Source of the DNA: Archangium lipolyticum
Lineage (GTDB): Bacteria > Myxococcota > Myxococcia > Myxococcales > Myxococcaceae
Direction: 5' to 3'
Length of the DNA stretch: 64,000 nt
Assembly: GCF_024623785.1 (NCBI RefSeq)
Contig: NZ_JANKBZ010000016.1
Span: 157,463-221,462 of the forward strand
Part shown: piece after piece, positions 1-7,964 of the stretch
Layout of the letters: the number at the start of each line of letters is the position of its first letter
Numbering within the stretch: position 1 is the first letter of the stretch
Position numbers and translations under genes: made by a program
The notes under the pieces: model-generated
The model's database searches: none
The model's input: the letters and a program-made list of their open reading frames with translations, nothing else
Told to the model about the DNA's origin: nothing

Positions 1-533
1 ATGCCTCGAGGGAAGGTCAGGGCCGCCGAGCCGTAGTCCGCGTAGTCCGGGTGAGCCATCAGGGTCTCCAGGTAGCGCGAATAGGAATCGAAGAGGTGGT
101 CGACATCCGAGGCGATGGGAAGGGCGAAGGGGTCCTCGTAGGGATCGACGCGGACCACGGGCTGGCGGCCCTCGGCGTCCGCGAGTCCGGGGACGGTCGC
201 GTAGTAGTAGGCCATCCCCGGTTCACCTCCGAAGACGAAGAGGGGTACGGGGAGCTGCTCCTGATAGTCGCTCTGCCACTGGCGGTTCTGTGCCTCCAAG
301 TGGTTCACGGTGTCATCGAGTTGGAAGAGCCCCATTCCCGCGACATCCGCGGCGAACATGGCCTTGCCGAAGCGCGCATAGAAGGCCGCGAGCATCGGGT
401 CCAGGGGATGTCCGAGGATTCGCGTTCCCGCGAGTGGGGGCGAGCCTCCCGGAGGAGTGGTCAGCAGGGTGCGCTTCAAGCGCTGACACACCTCCAGCAG
501 TCGTTCCAGTCCGGGCAGGTCCATCTGCTTCAT
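1..533 (-). CDS. SUKH (SMI1/KNR4-like) family protein, C-terminus off the window
   Basis: Partial gene on the minus strand, 177 residues visible from ATG at 533 with no stop before base 1. The text has the SUKH look: a helical N-terminus (LPGLERLLEVCQRLK), a PLDPMLAAFYARFG stretch, then GLFQLDDTV and PLFVFGGEPGMAYYYATV strands and a VVRVDPYEDP turn. SUKH proteins commonly act as cytoplasmic immunity proteins for polymorphic toxins; that role is inferred here. The start lies 11 bp after a tiny lipoprotein gene, which suggests one transcript. No toxin is visible in the window; the remnant lipoprotein just upstream may be what is left of one. Confidence 0.65.
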   Translation of the reverse strand, partial: MKQMDLPGLERLLEVCQRLKRTLLTTPPGGSPPLAGTRILGHPLDPMLAAFYARFGKAMFAADVAGMGLFQLDDTVNHLEAQNRQWQSDYQEQLPVPLFVFGGEPGMAYYYATVPGLADAEGRQPVVRVDPYEDPFALPIASDVDHLFDSYSRYLETLMAHPDYADYGSAALTFPRG

Positions 534-544
534 GAATCGTCTCT

Positions 545-688
545 CTATCGCATGCCCGGAAACAGCTGCCGCGGCTCCTTCAAGGCAGCTTCCCGTGCAT
601 CGTCGAGGAGAGGAATCTTGCTGACCTGCCGCGTGACACAACCCGCCAGCAGCGCCACCGTGAGGGCGAGCAGTCGCGAGTCCCGCAT
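545..688 (-). CDS. tiny lipoprotein, possible toxin remnant
   Basis: A 47-residue reading frame with a good lipoprotein signal: MRDSRLLALTVALLAGC, with the lipobox LLAGC putting the acylated Cys at residue 17. Only 30 residues follow the Cys, ending PRQLFPGMR. It sits 11 bp upstream of the SUKH-like gene on the same strand. In myxobacteria, SUKH-like genes often follow lipoprotein toxins, so this could be a truncated toxin head or a small genuine lipoprotein. No recognised domain. Confidence 0.5.
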   Translation of the reverse strand: MRDSRLLALTVALLAGCVTRQVSKIPLLDDAREAALKEPRQLFPGMR

Positions 689-737
689 GCGGCACCTCTC
701 ATGACGGAGCGCACGCAGGCGCGGGAGACGCCGGTGC

Positions 738-1157
738 TCAGGCGGGAGCGACCCACTGTCCCGGAGTGGGGGCATCGCGCCAGACATGGCGGCCGGTGTC
801 GGGGTCCTTGCGGAAGCGCATGAAGTCACCGAGGCCCGTGTCGAGCGCGCGGGCGTCGAGCGCCTCGGCGGCCCTGCCAATCAAATCCAGCACCTCCTCG
901 CCCTCGCCGTGGACGAACAGCTTCACGCGAGGCGTCTGCTCCCAGGGGCCGAGCTCGAAGGTGATGGAGAAGCCGTCACCGTGGAAGATGCCCTCGGCGG
1001 GGGTGGGGAAGGAGATGGAGGGGAGGGCCTCTCTCAGCTTGCGGATGACGGATTCTCGCGGACCGAGCACCGGAGGGGACCAGCCCTCGGGGAAGTCTCG
1101 CACCGAGTCGAAGCCCGCAGCGCCCATCAAATACACAATCCAGCTCATGCCGCTCAT
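738..1157 (-). CDS. hypothetical protein, 139 aa
   Basis: Unrecognised soluble protein. The start at 1157 is chosen because GAGG lies six bases upstream; a second ATG follows at 1148. The protein begins MSGMSWIVYLMGAAGF and contains EGIFHGDGFSITFELG and a glycine-rich GEGEEVLDLIG helix start, suggesting a small alpha/beta fold. No signal peptide or membrane segment. It ends 49 bp before the tiny lipoprotein and runs the same way, so it may share a transcript with the SUKH-like gene. Confidence 0.6.
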   Translation of the reverse strand: MSGMSWIVYLMGAAGFDSVRDFPEGWSPPVLGPRESVIRKLREALPSISFPTPAEGIFHGDGFSITFELGPWEQTPRVKLFVHGEGEEVLDLIGRAAEALDARALDTGLGDFMRFRKDPDTGRHVWRDAPTPGQWVAPA

Positions 1158-1472
1158 GCCGCACCTCGTGATCCACATCTTCTAAACAACACCTTAAAAG
1201 GAGCGTCTGACATTGCCGTGGATCAGCGCGGCTCCCCGCGGCCCCCCACCCCGGATTCACGGGGGAGGTCCAGTCCCCAACGCTCGAACCCGTGAAGGAC
1301 GCTGGGGGCGCGGAAAAAGCGTCCGGAAAAATCGATTCAAAAAAACGCGGGGCACCACCCATTCAGAGGGGGTCAGCGCCACACAACGGCCAGGCAGCGC
1401 CGGGCGGCGGCGGGCACACCCCGTGTCCACCGCCGTCACGGGAGCCGTCTGGCCAACACACGAGGAAGAGAC
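1158..1472. other. intergenic region, about 315 bases
   Basis: Separates a minus-strand gene from the plus-strand gene at 1473, so it should hold two divergent promoters. A short A-rich stretch near 1180-1200 and a run of six adenines near 1336-1341 stand out against the GC-rich background. No convincing paired -35/-10 boxes, repeats or coding signal were found. Confidence 0.4.
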
Positions 1473-2072
1473 ATGAGCATGTTGATTGCACTGGGACTCG
1501 CCGCCACCACGACACTCGCGCAGTCCGCGTCCCAGGCGAGCGAGGTGCGGCTGCACATCGAGACGGACTCACCGAAGGTGGAGCTGTACCGGGTGACGTC
1601 GGACGGGGTGGGGACGATCTCCACGTTCACGCGCAGCGCGACGGTGGGCATCGTGCATTTCCAGCGCGAGTGCTTCGCGCCCTGCGACGTGACGGTCCCC
1701 GAGCCGCGCTCGGACTTCTTCGTGGCGGGCAGGGGAATCACGCCCTCGGAGCGCTTCTCGCTGCTCGGGGTGGGGGAGGACGTCACCCTGAGGGTGAAGC
1801 CGGGGAGCACGGTGACGCGGGCGCTCGGGTGGACGTCGACGGTGGTGGGCATCACCGCCCTCTCGCTGGTGGCGGCGATGGTGCTCGTGGATGGCACGTT
1901 GGGCAAGCCCGTGCTCGGGGGGCCGATGAACGAGGAGACCACCTGGAAGTTCGCGGCCGCGGGCGGGGGCCTGGCGCTGCTCGGCGGGGGCGTCACGCTG
2001 CTGGCCTTCAGTGGCACGGAGGTGGAGGTCCTCCCCACGCCGAAGTCCACCCCCTCGCGGGAGGTGCTGTGA
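1473..2072 (+). CDS. secreted or membrane hypothetical protein with two C-terminal TM helices
   Basis: 199 residues. The N-terminus MSMLIALGLAATTTLAQSA is a short signal peptide. The middle (about 25-110) is a likely beta domain with a Cys pair (CFAPCDV). Two hydrophobic segments follow at about 120-140 (TVVGITALSLVAAMVLV) and 160-180 (FAAAGGGLALLGGGVTLLAF). The stop overlaps the start of the next gene (TGATG), so the two are almost certainly cotranscribed. It resembles cell-envelope proteins of the PEGA type found in myxobacteria, but no definite family is claimed. Confidence 0.75.
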   Translation: MSMLIALGLAATTTLAQSASQASEVRLHIETDSPKVELYRVTSDGVGTISTFTRSATVGIVHFQRECFAPCDVTVPEPRSDFFVAGRGITPSERFSLLGVGEDVTLRVKPGSTVTRALGWTSTVVGITALSLVAAMVLVDGTLGKPVLGGPMNEETTWKFAAAGGGLALLGGGVTLLAFSGTEVEVLPTPKSTPSREVL

Positions 2073-3013
2073 TGCGCGCGGCCTTGCTGCTGGGGGTGTG
2101 CGGCGTGCTCGCGGGCTGCGGCGGGCCCGGGTCCGAGTGGGTGCGCGCCGACGGCAAGACGACGAACGCGCTCGAGGCGCTCCACGGCACGGGCCCGAAG
2201 GATGTCTGGGCGGTGGGGGAGCTCGGGACGATCATCCACTGGAACGGCACGGCCTGGTCCGTGAAGGAGGCGGGGACGAGCGTGGACCTGCACGCGGTGT
2301 GGGCGGTGGACCAGGCGAACGCGTGGGCCGTGGGCGAGCAGGGCGTGGTGTTGAAGTGGAACGGGGCGACCTGGTCGCGGGTGGACGTGGGGAGCAAGGA
2401 GAGCCTCATCAGTGTGTGGGCCAGCGCTCCGAGCGATGTGTGGGTGGTCGAGGACTCCTACCCGTATGGGGATGGGCTCCTGCACTTCGATGGAAGGGAG
2501 TGGAAGCGGCGAGTCTCCAACGCGAGGAGCCAGCCGATGCGCGTGTGGGGCACGGGTCCGAGCGATGTCTGGGTGACCCTGCAGCGCGACGGGGAGTTGA
2601 TGCACTGGACGGGCGCGAGCTGGAGGACGGAGACCCTGGAGATTGGCTCGTACCCCACCTGTGAGGAGTTGGGAGCGTGGGGAGCCGGGGATCTGCTGGT
2701 CCTGTGCGATGTGGCCTACAAGAAGCGGGTGGCGCTCAAGGGCACGGGGGGCTGGAAGCTGCTGCCCATGGACGAAGACACCCTCGATGCCTCGTATGCC
2801 TGGAATGGCATCTGGGCCGCGGGGAGCGAGCTGTGGGCGGTGGGCAATTACGGGAGGGTCCATCGCTTCGACGGGAAGGCGTGGACGGAGGAGCTGGGTG
2901 AGGATCTGGACCTGCCTGACCTGAACGACGTGTGGGGCTCGAGCGGGGCGGATGTGTGGGCGGTGGGGGACGAGGGGCTGGTGATACGGAGGGCCTCGGC
3001 CGCGTCGCCTTGA
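2072..3013 (+). CDS. lipoprotein with DVWAVG/WNG repeats (beta-propeller-like)
   Basis: 313 residues starting at an ATG that overlaps the previous stop. MRAALLLGVCGVLAGC is a lipoprotein signal with Cys at 16. The rest is a run of repeats of about 45 residues of the type GTGPKDVWAVGELGTIIHWNG, with DVWAVG, NAWAVGEQG, DVWVVED, DVWVTLQ and DVWAVGDEG variants, each followed by a strand ending W(N/D)G. Such repeats form beta-propellers related to Kelch/BNR repeats and are abundant as surface lipoproteins in myxobacteria. Cargo or ligand is unknown. Confidence 0.8.
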   Translation: MRAALLLGVCGVLAGCGGPGSEWVRADGKTTNALEALHGTGPKDVWAVGELGTIIHWNGTAWSVKEAGTSVDLHAVWAVDQANAWAVGEQGVVLKWNGATWSRVDVGSKESLISVWASAPSDVWVVEDSYPYGDGLLHFDGREWKRRVSNARSQPMRVWGTGPSDVWVTLQRDGELMHWTGASWRTETLEIGSYPTCEELGAWGAGDLLVLCDVAYKKRVALKGTGGWKLLPMDEDTLDASYAWNGIWAAGSELWAVGNYGRVHRFDGKAWTEELGEDLDLPDLNDVWGSSGADVWAVGDEGLVIRRASAASP

Positions 3014-3040
3014 GGAGGAGCGCGTGGTTTAACGCCGCGC

Positions 3041-4084
3041 ATGGATGTGTTCGTGCGGTGCGCGGTGTTGCTGCTGTTGGCCAGTGGTACGGCGTGGGCC
3101 GGGCCGCGCCCCGAGTCGCGTTGGGGGTTGCGCTGGAACGCCGCGCCCGGGTGCATCCAGGCGGCGCCGTTGGCGAGGGCGGTGGAGGGGCGGCTCGGGC
3201 GCACGGTGTTCGGACCCGAGCCGGAGTTCCTCGTCGATGGCGTGCTGGAGAGGGGGACGCCGTCGGGGTGGAAGGCGAAGCTGTCGCTGGTGGACGCGAG
3301 CGGCAACGTGCTCGGCAGCCGCGAGGTGTCCACGAAGGAGGAGGCGTGCACGGCCATCGAGCCGCGCCTGCTGCTGGTCATCGCGCTGATGATCGACCCA
3401 TCGGCGGCGTTCTCCTCGCCCGCGAGCCCGCCGCCGCCGCCCCCGCCGCCGGAGCCGGAGCCGGAGCCGGTGACTCCGGAGCCCGGGCCTCGTGAGCCAG
3501 AGGCGCCGGGCGCCGGGGTCCGCGAGCCCGAGCCCCGGGAGTGGAGGGACGCGCCGGTGGAGCGGAGGAGGGGGCCCGCGGTGAGCGTGGCGGTGACGGG
3601 GGTGGCGGGCCTGGGCTTCGGGGTGGCGCCGGGGCTGGCGAGCGGGTTCTGGTTCGGGGCGCGGGAGGGGACGTGGCTGTTGCGGTTCGCCTTCTACCCG
3701 TACGAGCCCTACGAGAAGGACGGAGGCCGGCTGTCGCTGTCGAGCGTGGTGGCCGAGGGCGGGATGTGCCCGGTGTCGGTGAGCGGCGAGGTGTGGAGCG
3801 TGTGGGGCTGTGGCACGGCGGCGTTCGCGCCGGTGCTGGCCTACAGCACGGGGTTCCAGCAGGGCCGGGGCGCGGTGCTGGTGCGGGGGGACGTGGGAGT
3901 GCGCGCCCGGCTGGAGAGGAGGCTGGCGGGGAGGATGAGCCTCCACGCGAGCCTCGGAGCGGGGTTCGGCTGGCTGCGTCCGCCGGTGCGCCTGCTCAAG
4001 CCGGACGGTACGGCCGAGGACGTGGCAATCGGATGGCCGGTGAGGGCGGAGGTGGACGTGGGGGTGACGTTTCCCGGTTCCTGA
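3041..4084 (+). CDS. secreted Pro-rich protein with outer-membrane barrel-like C-terminus
   Basis: 347 residues. Signal peptide MDVFVRCAVLLLLASGTAWA. Residues 20-125 form a globular domain with two Cys; residues 127-180 are a proline/glutamate linker (eight prolines in a row, then PEPEPEP); residues 185-347 alternate hydrophobic and polar residues with many Gly and aromatics, as in outer-membrane beta-barrels, and end in VDVGVTFPGS. The gene starts 27 bp after the propeller lipoprotein, so the three genes from 1473 probably form an envelope operon just upstream of an ECF sigma gene. Confidence 0.75.
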   Translation: MDVFVRCAVLLLLASGTAWAGPRPESRWGLRWNAAPGCIQAAPLARAVEGRLGRTVFGPEPEFLVDGVLERGTPSGWKAKLSLVDASGNVLGSREVSTKEEACTAIEPRLLLVIALMIDPSAAFSSPASPPPPPPPPEPEPEPVTPEPGPREPEAPGAGVREPEPREWRDAPVERRRGPAVSVAVTGVAGLGFGVAPGLASGFWFGAREGTWLLRFAFYPYEPYEKDGGRLSLSSVVAEGGMCPVSVSGEVWSVWGCGTAAFAPVLAYSTGFQQGRGAVLVRGDVGVRARLERRLAGRMSLHASLGAGFGWLRPPVRLLKPDGTAEDVAIGWPVRAEVDVGVTFPGS

Positions 4085-4163
4085 GAGCCGACGCGAGGGG
4101 CGGTGCGCGCTCCGCACGGATGTTGGGAGGATGGACTAGAGTGGCGGTGTTCGTCCCACCGCG

Positions 4164-4712
4164 ATGGCACTTCCGCAACTGGCACCGGCACCGACGGCGG
4201 GGCCGCCCCTTCCGAGCTTCCAGCAGGTCTACGCCGAGTGTGCGCCGTTCGTCTGGCGCACGCTGAGGCGGCTGGGCGTGAGGGAGGCGGACCTGGAGGA
4301 CGTGTGCCAGGAGGCGTTCGTGGTGGTGCACCGGAGGCTGCCGGAGTTCGACGGGAGCGCGGCGCTGCGCACGTGGCTGTTCGGCATCAGCCTGAGGGTG
4401 GCGTCGGACTACCGGAGGAGGGCGCACATCCGGCGGGAGACGGCGGTGTCGGAGGTGCCGGAGGGGACGCTGCCGCCGGAGCAGGTGGAGGTGGTGGCGA
4501 GGAGGCAGGCCCGGGCGCTGCTGGAGCGGATCCTCGAGGAGCTGGACGAGGACAAGCGGGCGGTGTTCGTGCTGTTCGAGCTGGAGCAGTGGCCGATGGC
4601 GGAGGTGGCGCAGGCGGTGGGGTGTCCGCTGCAGACGGCGTACGCGAGGCTGTACGCGGCGCGGGAGCGGGTGAAGGAGGCGGTGGCGAGGGCGAGAGGA
4701 GGCGAGTCATGA
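4164..4712 (+). CDS. RNA polymerase ECF sigma factor
   Basis: 182 residues. Region 2 is clear at about 25-95 (FVWRTLRRLGVREADLEDVC, then QEAFVVVHRRL, then ALRTWLFGISLRVASDYRRR). Region 4 follows at about 120-175 (LEELDEDKRAVFVLFELEQW, AEVAQAVGCPLQTAYARLYA, then RERVKEAV) and includes the DNA-reading helix-turn-helix. Length and layout fit group 4 sigma factors. Its stop overlaps the ATG of the next gene, a membrane protein that is the natural candidate for its regulator. Target promoters are unknown; the upstream envelope genes are plausible members of the regulon. Confidence 0.92.
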   Translation: MALPQLAPAPTAGPPLPSFQQVYAECAPFVWRTLRRLGVREADLEDVCQEAFVVVHRRLPEFDGSAALRTWLFGISLRVASDYRRRAHIRRETAVSEVPEGTLPPEQVEVVARRQARALLERILEELDEDKRAVFVLFELEQWPMAEVAQAVGCPLQTAYARLYAARERVKEAVARARGGES

Positions 4713-5548
4713 GGGAGCGCGAGCCCGTGCGGCTGTTGGAGGAAGGCTCCGAGGCCACGCCGGAGCTGCGCGAGCTGCTCGGTGCGGCGAGCCTGGACGA
4801 GCCCTCGGCGGAGCAACTGGCGGGGCTGGCGGGGAAGCTGGGGCCGTTGCTGGGGCCCGCGGGGGGAGCGGCGACGGCGGGAGCGGCGACGGGCACGGCG
4901 GCGCCGGCCGCGTCGGGTGGGCTCGCCTCGGTGGGGGCGACGGGGCTGAAGCTCAAGGTGCTCGTGGGAGTGGCCGGGATGGCGCTCGCGGGAGTCAGCT
5001 TCCAGGCGGGCCGCGACTTCGAGCGCGAGCACCCCCGCGCGCCTCGGGTGGAGCGGGAGGTCTCCGCACCGGCACCCGCTCCGAGCGCCACGCCAGCGCC
5101 GGAGCCTGTCGAGACGCCCGTGGCCCCGAGCCCGGAGACGATCGCCGCGCCGATGCCGGAGCCTGTCGAGATGCCCGTGGCCCCGAGCGCGAAGACGAGC
5201 GCCGTGCCGGCCCCGCGCGTGTCGCGCCCGAGAGCCGCCGGGACACCCGCGCCCGCCGCGGCCGGGGAGCGTGCGTCGGCGGACGAGGAACTGACGCTGC
5301 TCGAGTCGGCGTACCAGGCGCTTCAGCGGGGAGACGCGGCGGAGGCGCTCGCCGAGGCGGATCGGCACGCGGAGCGCTTTCCGGCGGGAGCACTCGCGCA
5401 GGAGCGGGAGGTGCTCGCCATCGACGCGCTGGTGAGGATGGGCCGGCGAGCGGAGGCGGGGACGCGCGCGGAGGCCTTCCGGAAGCGCTACCCGACGTCC
5501 ACGCATGGGGTGCGCATCCAGAACCTGCTCTCGGGAGCGAGGCCCTGA
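4709..5548 (+). CDS. single-pass membrane protein, probable anti-sigma partner with TPR-like periplasmic domain
   Basis: 279 residues; ATG at 4709 overlaps the sigma stop (ATGA). Residues 1-80 are cytoplasmic and Ala/Gly-rich, with no HxxxCxxC zinc anti-sigma motif. One membrane helix lies near 90-108 (KVLVGVAGMALAGVSF). A Pro/Ala linker (110-195) has two near-copies of a PEPVE(T/M)PVAPS unit. The C-terminus (about 200-279) is helical and TPR-like (SAYQALQRGDAAEALAEADR). Position and topology argue for control of the ECF factor; the fold of the sigma-binding part is not recognised. Confidence 0.75.
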   Translation: MREREPVRLLEEGSEATPELRELLGAASLDEPSAEQLAGLAGKLGPLLGPAGGAATAGAATGTAAPAASGGLASVGATGLKLKVLVGVAGMALAGVSFQAGRDFEREHPRAPRVEREVSAPAPAPSATPAPEPVETPVAPSPETIAAPMPEPVEMPVAPSAKTSAVPAPRVSRPRAAGTPAPAAAGERASADEELTLLESAYQALQRGDAAEALAEADRHAERFPAGALAQEREVLAIDALVRMGRRAEAGTRAEAFRKRYPTSTHGVRIQNLLSGARP

Positions 5549-5670
5549 GCCGGGGTGGCTGACGACGCGAGCTGAACACTTCGCGGGGGCGGAGTGAATG
5601 CGCGAGGGGGGCGGGCGGTAGCGTGGTGGAGAGGAGCCCGTCTCGGCCGGTACAGCGAAGGAGCGCGCGC

Positions 5671-6405
5671 ATGGCGACGTACGTCCTGGTGCATGGAGCC
5701 TTCTACGGGGGTTGGTGTTGGAGGCACGTGCGAGGCCTGCTGAGGGAGGCGGGCCACGAGGTGTTCACGCCGACGCTGACGGGGGCGGGGGAGCGCATCC
5801 ACCTGCTGACGAGGGAGGTGGGGCTGGCCACGCACATCCAGGACGTGGCGAACGTGCTGGAGTACGAGGACCTGAGGGAGGTGGTGTTGGTGGGGCAGAG
5901 CTACGGGGGAATGGTCATCACGGGGGTGGCGGACCTGATGCCGGAGAGACTGCGGCACCTGGTGTACCTGGACGCGCACCTGCCGGAGAGCGGGCAGGCG
6001 GCGAGCGGGGCATTCGCGGAGGGGACGAGCGAGGTGTTGAACGCGCGGGCGAGGGCGGAGGGGGAGGCGTGGCTGCTGCCGCCGTTGCCGCTGGGGGCGA
6101 TGGGGGTGACGCGGGAGGAGGACGTGGCGTGGGCGGGACCGCGCCGGGTGCCGCATCCGCTGCGCACGCTCGACGAGCCGCTGCACCTGGAGCGGGGCCG
6201 GAGCGCGGTGCCGTGCACGTACGTGCGTTGCACGCGGCGCGAGGGACTCATTGGGGCCTTCGGGACGGATCCGCTCGCGCCCTTCGCGCGGAAGGCGCGG
6301 GAGTGGGGCCTGCGCTTCCGGGAGCTGGATGCGGGCCACGACGCGATGGTGGCGGAGCCGGAGCGCACCGCCAGGTTGCTGCTCGAGCTGCTGACCGAGG
6401 GCTGA
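5671..6405 (+). CDS. alpha/beta hydrolase, methylesterase/hydroxynitrile-lyase-like
   Basis: 244 residues from ATG at 5671. It begins with the beta-strand and oxyanion motif YVLVHGAFYGGWCW, typical of the plant MES/SABP2 and hydroxynitrile lyase clade. The nucleophile elbow is GQSYGGM (Ser near 79). The acid is probably the Asp in GTDPLAPF and the histidine is in AGHDAMVAEP near the C-terminus. A complete triad and usual length suggest an active small-molecule esterase. No signal peptide, so cytoplasmic. The 120-bp gap upstream makes it an independent unit; the substrate cannot be told. Confidence 0.85.
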   Translation: MATYVLVHGAFYGGWCWRHVRGLLREAGHEVFTPTLTGAGERIHLLTREVGLATHIQDVANVLEYEDLREVVLVGQSYGGMVITGVADLMPERLRHLVYLDAHLPESGQAASGAFAEGTSEVLNARARAEGEAWLLPPLPLGAMGVTREEDVAWAGPRRVPHPLRTLDEPLHLERGRSAVPCTYVRCTRREGLIGAFGTDPLAPFARKAREWGLRFRELDAGHDAMVAEPERTARLLLELLTEG

Positions 6406-6531
6406 GCGGGCCGGAAGACGGTTCGAGACGGAATGGTTCACGTCCACGGGCATTTGGGAAGTTGAGAAACGAGGTGGATGACTTTCCTGGTTTGCAGGTG
6501 AATACGGGTTGGTCTAGTTACGCGCGTTTCC

Positions 6532-6545
6532 GGGTTCCCGAACCC
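6532..6545. promoter_or_regulatory. short palindrome upstream of the CAP-domain gene
   Basis: GGGTTC-CC-GAACCC, a perfect 6-bp inverted repeat 28 bases before the ATG at 6574. It could be an operator or a small hairpin in the leader. Being short, it may also be chance. Confidence 0.3.
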
Positions 6546-6573
6546 ATTCACACTGACGACGAGAGGTCGAACG

Positions 6574-7185
6574 ATGAAGACGAACCGAGGCGTGCTGTCG
6601 GTCCTGTTGGGAGCCACCCTGCTTGCGGGTTGTGGAGCGGAAGGGCCTGTGGAGAAGGAGGGAGAGGGGCAGCTGGGCGAGCCGGTGTCGACGACGGAGC
6701 CGAGCGGGGCGCAGGCGCTGGCGGTGGCTGGCTACTGTGACGATGTGACCACCTGGGATCCGGCGTGGGACAGCTTCGAGAGCCAGGTGCTGACGCTGGT
6801 GAACCAGAAGAGGGCGGCGGGTGCGACGTGTGGTGGCGTGGCCAAGCCGGCGGTGCCGGCGCTGACGCTGGACACGCGGCTGCGGTGTGCGGCGCGCAAG
6901 CACTCGAAGGACATGGGCCTCAACAACTTCATGAGCCACACGGGCTCGAATGGCTCGTCGCCGTGGCAGCGCATGACGGACGCGGGCTACACGTACAGGT
7001 GGGCGGGGGAGAACGTCGCGGCGGGCTACGGAACCCCGAGCGCGGTGGTGGACGGCTGGATGAAGAGCTCGGGCCACTGCAACAACATCATGAGCTCGAA
7101 CTTCAAGCAGCTGGGAGTGGGCTACTACTACGCCCCGTCGAGCACCTATAAGCACTATTGGACGCAGGACTTCGGCCAGCAGTAG
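6574..7185 (+). CDS. CAP-domain (SCP/PR-1) lipoprotein
   Basis: 203 residues. MKTNRGVLSVLLGATLLAGC is a lipoprotein signal with Cys at 20. After a Glu/Ser-rich linker comes a CAP domain (about 68-203): LVNQKRAAGATCGG, LTLDTRLRCAARKHSKDMG, the FMSHTGSNGSSPWQRM box with the conserved His, AGENVAAGY, and WMKSSGHCNNIM. Four Cys could form disulfides. Bacterial CAP proteins are extracytoplasmic and their biochemical role is mostly unknown. The gene is followed by a terminator-like hairpin and a convergent gene. Confidence 0.9.
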   Translation: MKTNRGVLSVLLGATLLAGCGAEGPVEKEGEGQLGEPVSTTEPSGAQALAVAGYCDDVTTWDPAWDSFESQVLTLVNQKRAAGATCGGVAKPAVPALTLDTRLRCAARKHSKDMGLNNFMSHTGSNGSSPWQRMTDAGYTYRWAGENVAAGYGTPSAVVDGWMKSSGHCNNIMSSNFKQLGVGYYYAPSSTYKHYWTQDFGQQ

Positions 7186-7197
7186 GCGGCTGTCGTG

Positions 7198-7227
7198 GCG
7201 CGGGGGCTCCCCGGTGGGCCCCCGTGC
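7198..7227. terminator. bidirectional terminator-like hairpin
   Basis: A 10-bp stem (left arm 7198-7207, right arm 7218-7227, one G-T pair) with a 10-base loop lies between the convergent genes ending at 7185 and 7236. There is no T-run, so it would be an atypical intrinsic terminator. Confidence 0.5.
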
Positions 7228-7235
7228 CGTGAAGC

Positions 7236-7964
7236 TCAGGGCGTCACGGTCACGAGCGCGGTCTCGACATCGGAGCGGCCACCGAGAGAGGCCCACGTGT
7301 CCCAGAGGTGGCGGAAGCTCGTGAGGTGCGCGGAGGGGTCGAGACACCTGTCGCGGAGGGCCGCGAGGTAGTTGGCCTCGGTGGCGATGCCCGGCCGCTC
7401 CTTCGTGTACGAGTGGCCGTGATGCCGGAAGACGTGGCGGAGGTACTCGAGGTGGAACCCCGCCCGTTCGAGCGGATTGCCCTGGGGGCAGCCCATCCGC
7501 TCCGGGTCATCGTTCGAGACATCGTAGAAACGCTTGAGCTCGGCGAGCGCCGCTTCGGGATTCCGGGGGACGAGCCTGCGGTGTCCGAGCAACCAGCTCT
7601 CGACGCAGCAGTCCGCGACGATGACGTGGACCTGCCCCTGGTAGTGGATGCCCCTGCCGCGCAACTCCCGCGTCGCGTTCGCCAGGATGGACAGCACCTC
7701 CTGCCGCCGTTCGGCGGAGGAGAGCTGCTCGGCATCGATGCAGATGAAGAGGTGGTCGGCCCCATGCTGGGCGGAGTCCTCGAGCGCTTTGGGGATGCGC
7801 TGGAGATAGGACGGGTAGCCCATGCCGGCGAGGATGAAGAAGGAGCCCGTCGTGAGGTCCGCGGGGTTGTCCACTGCGCGGAACAGGGGGAAGCAGTGGC
7901 CTAGCCAGGCCTTGTAGAGCTTCTTCTCGGTGCGCCGGCCCTCGACGAGGAAGTAGAGCTTCAC
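7236..7964 (-). CDS. Toprim-like nuclease, effector of an AAA ATPase pair
   Basis: 242 residues from a GTG at 7964 that overlaps the ATPase stop (GTGA). The N-terminus VKLYFLVEGRRTEKKLYKAW matches the first Toprim strand with its catalytic Glu (LVEG). A second acidic strand is HLFICIDAEQL, and VIVADCCVESWLLGHRRLV carries the ESWLL motif seen in DUF4276/RloB/DUF4435-like Toprim proteins. The C-terminal 100 residues are helical with many His and Arg. Toprim partners of AAA ATPases act as nucleases in antiphage systems such as PARIS and OLD-type modules; membership here is inferred from motifs and gene order. Exact family uncertain. Confidence 0.65.
   Translation of the reverse strand: MKLYFLVEGRRTEKKLYKAWLGHCFPLFRAVDNPADLTTGSFFILAGMGYPSYLQRIPKALEDSAQHGADHLFICIDAEQLSSAERRQEVLSILANATRELRGRGIHYQGQVHVIVADCCVESWLLGHRRLVPRNPEAALAELKRFYDVSNDDPERMGCPQGNPLERAGFHLEYLRHVFRHHGHSYTKERPGIATEANYLAALRDRCLDPSAHLTSFRHLWDTWASLGGRSDVETALVTVTP

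Noticed and set aside
1292..3013. 573-codon frame starting at 1292
   Set aside because: Only the part from 2072 is real (lipoprotein signal and DVWAVG repeats); the first 260 codons are a shadow of the gene at 1473.
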